Shown here: positions 39,839 through 40,060 of the stretch, piece by piece
How positions within the stretch are numbered: the stretch's first letter is position 1
How the letters are laid out: each line of letters starts with the position of its first letter
Assembly: GCA_002633005.1 (NCBI GenBank)
Contig: NMRA01000843.1
Location: forward strand, 81,551-121,610
Reading direction: 5' to 3'
DNA: 40,060 nt
Origin: Phoronis australis
Lineage: Eukaryota; Phoronida; Phoronidae
Made by a program: the position numbers and the translations under genes
The notes under the pieces: generated by a model
Database searches by the model: none
The model's input: the letters and a program-made list of their open reading frames with translations, nothing else
Told to the model about the DNA's origin: nothing

Positions 39839-40060
39839 GTGCAATGAAGTAAATTTACTTCATGTTATAAAGAAAATGGAACCCGAGTGACGATGAAAAA
39901 ACAGAAGCTGCTGGTAAGATGTGAATTTTAATCGAAGCCTTAGTGAATCACTCAGAAACTCGCAATTCTCTCTTTGTCAAACCTTATCTTAAGACGATTT
40001 CCAAAGCAATCCCGTCATTATTGCCAACACGAAAAACGGATTTGGTCTTTTGGGCATTTG
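39839..40060. other. no gene recognised
   Basis: Short terminal stretch of the window with no motif, repeat or exon assigned. Confidence 0.4.

Overview
This is a 40 kb piece of a draft animal genome. It has spliced genes with GT/AG introns, large AT-rich introns, minisatellites, MITEs, a hAT transposase relic and a 5'-truncated LINE. The Ro60 gene, the THAP genes, a TTC22-like TPR gene ending in a TIR-like domain, and a KIAA1586-like hAT all fit a marine invertebrate. I favour an invertebrate deuterostome (lancelet, hemichordate or echinoderm), but this is inference and I cannot name the species. There is no CRISPR array, operon or rRNA. Single N bases at 5922, 8904, 20988, 22663, 24146, 25496 and 27088, and N runs at 13075-13364 and 27609-27704, mark assembly joins.

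Layout. (1) 2064-11471, + strand: a Ro60 (TROVE/vWFA) gene. I place six exons by homology and matching splice phases. One internal exon is missing, most likely lost at the 8904 gap. All three metal-binding (MIDAS) positions of its vWFA domain look substituted. Intron 2 holds a 40-bp minisatellite and a 1.1 kb direct duplication on either side of a single N. (2) 11.5-18.7 kb: no convincing gene. It holds MITEs (one PIF/Harbinger-like with TAA duplications), diverged tandem repeats and two orphan exon-like segments (16990-17103 and 18568-18684). (3) 18.7-23.5 kb, - strand: a THAP-domain gene whose first two exons (23535-23417 and 23159-22901) splice into a complete THAP zinc finger, with a probable third exon at 22514-22419. 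Its downstream region contains a haplotype-like duplication around the N at 20988. (4) 23.6-27.3 kb: repeat-rich DNA with a dispersed family of about 150-bp periodicity. (5) 27.4-28.1 kb: an acidic ORF start (+) facing a broken second THAP domain (-) across an N gap. (6) 28.2-31.9 kb: a decayed KIAA1586-like hAT transposase, split by a 2.5 kb 5'-truncated LINE flanked by a perfect 13-bp target-site duplication. (7) 33312-35009, + strand: an intact single-exon gene for a 565-residue protein, TTC22-like TPRs followed by a TIR-like domain. It lies directly after a minisatellite and a 3' splice site. (8) 35-40 kb: no gene recognised. It holds a second, inverted copy of the dispersed family and, at 39744-39830, a perfect foldback element with an 8-bp target duplication.

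The genes do not form an obvious pathway. The most interesting item is the TPR-TIR protein, a candidate innate-immune or NAD-signalling-type architecture. After it come the Ro60 copy with a degenerate metal site and the nested transposon record.
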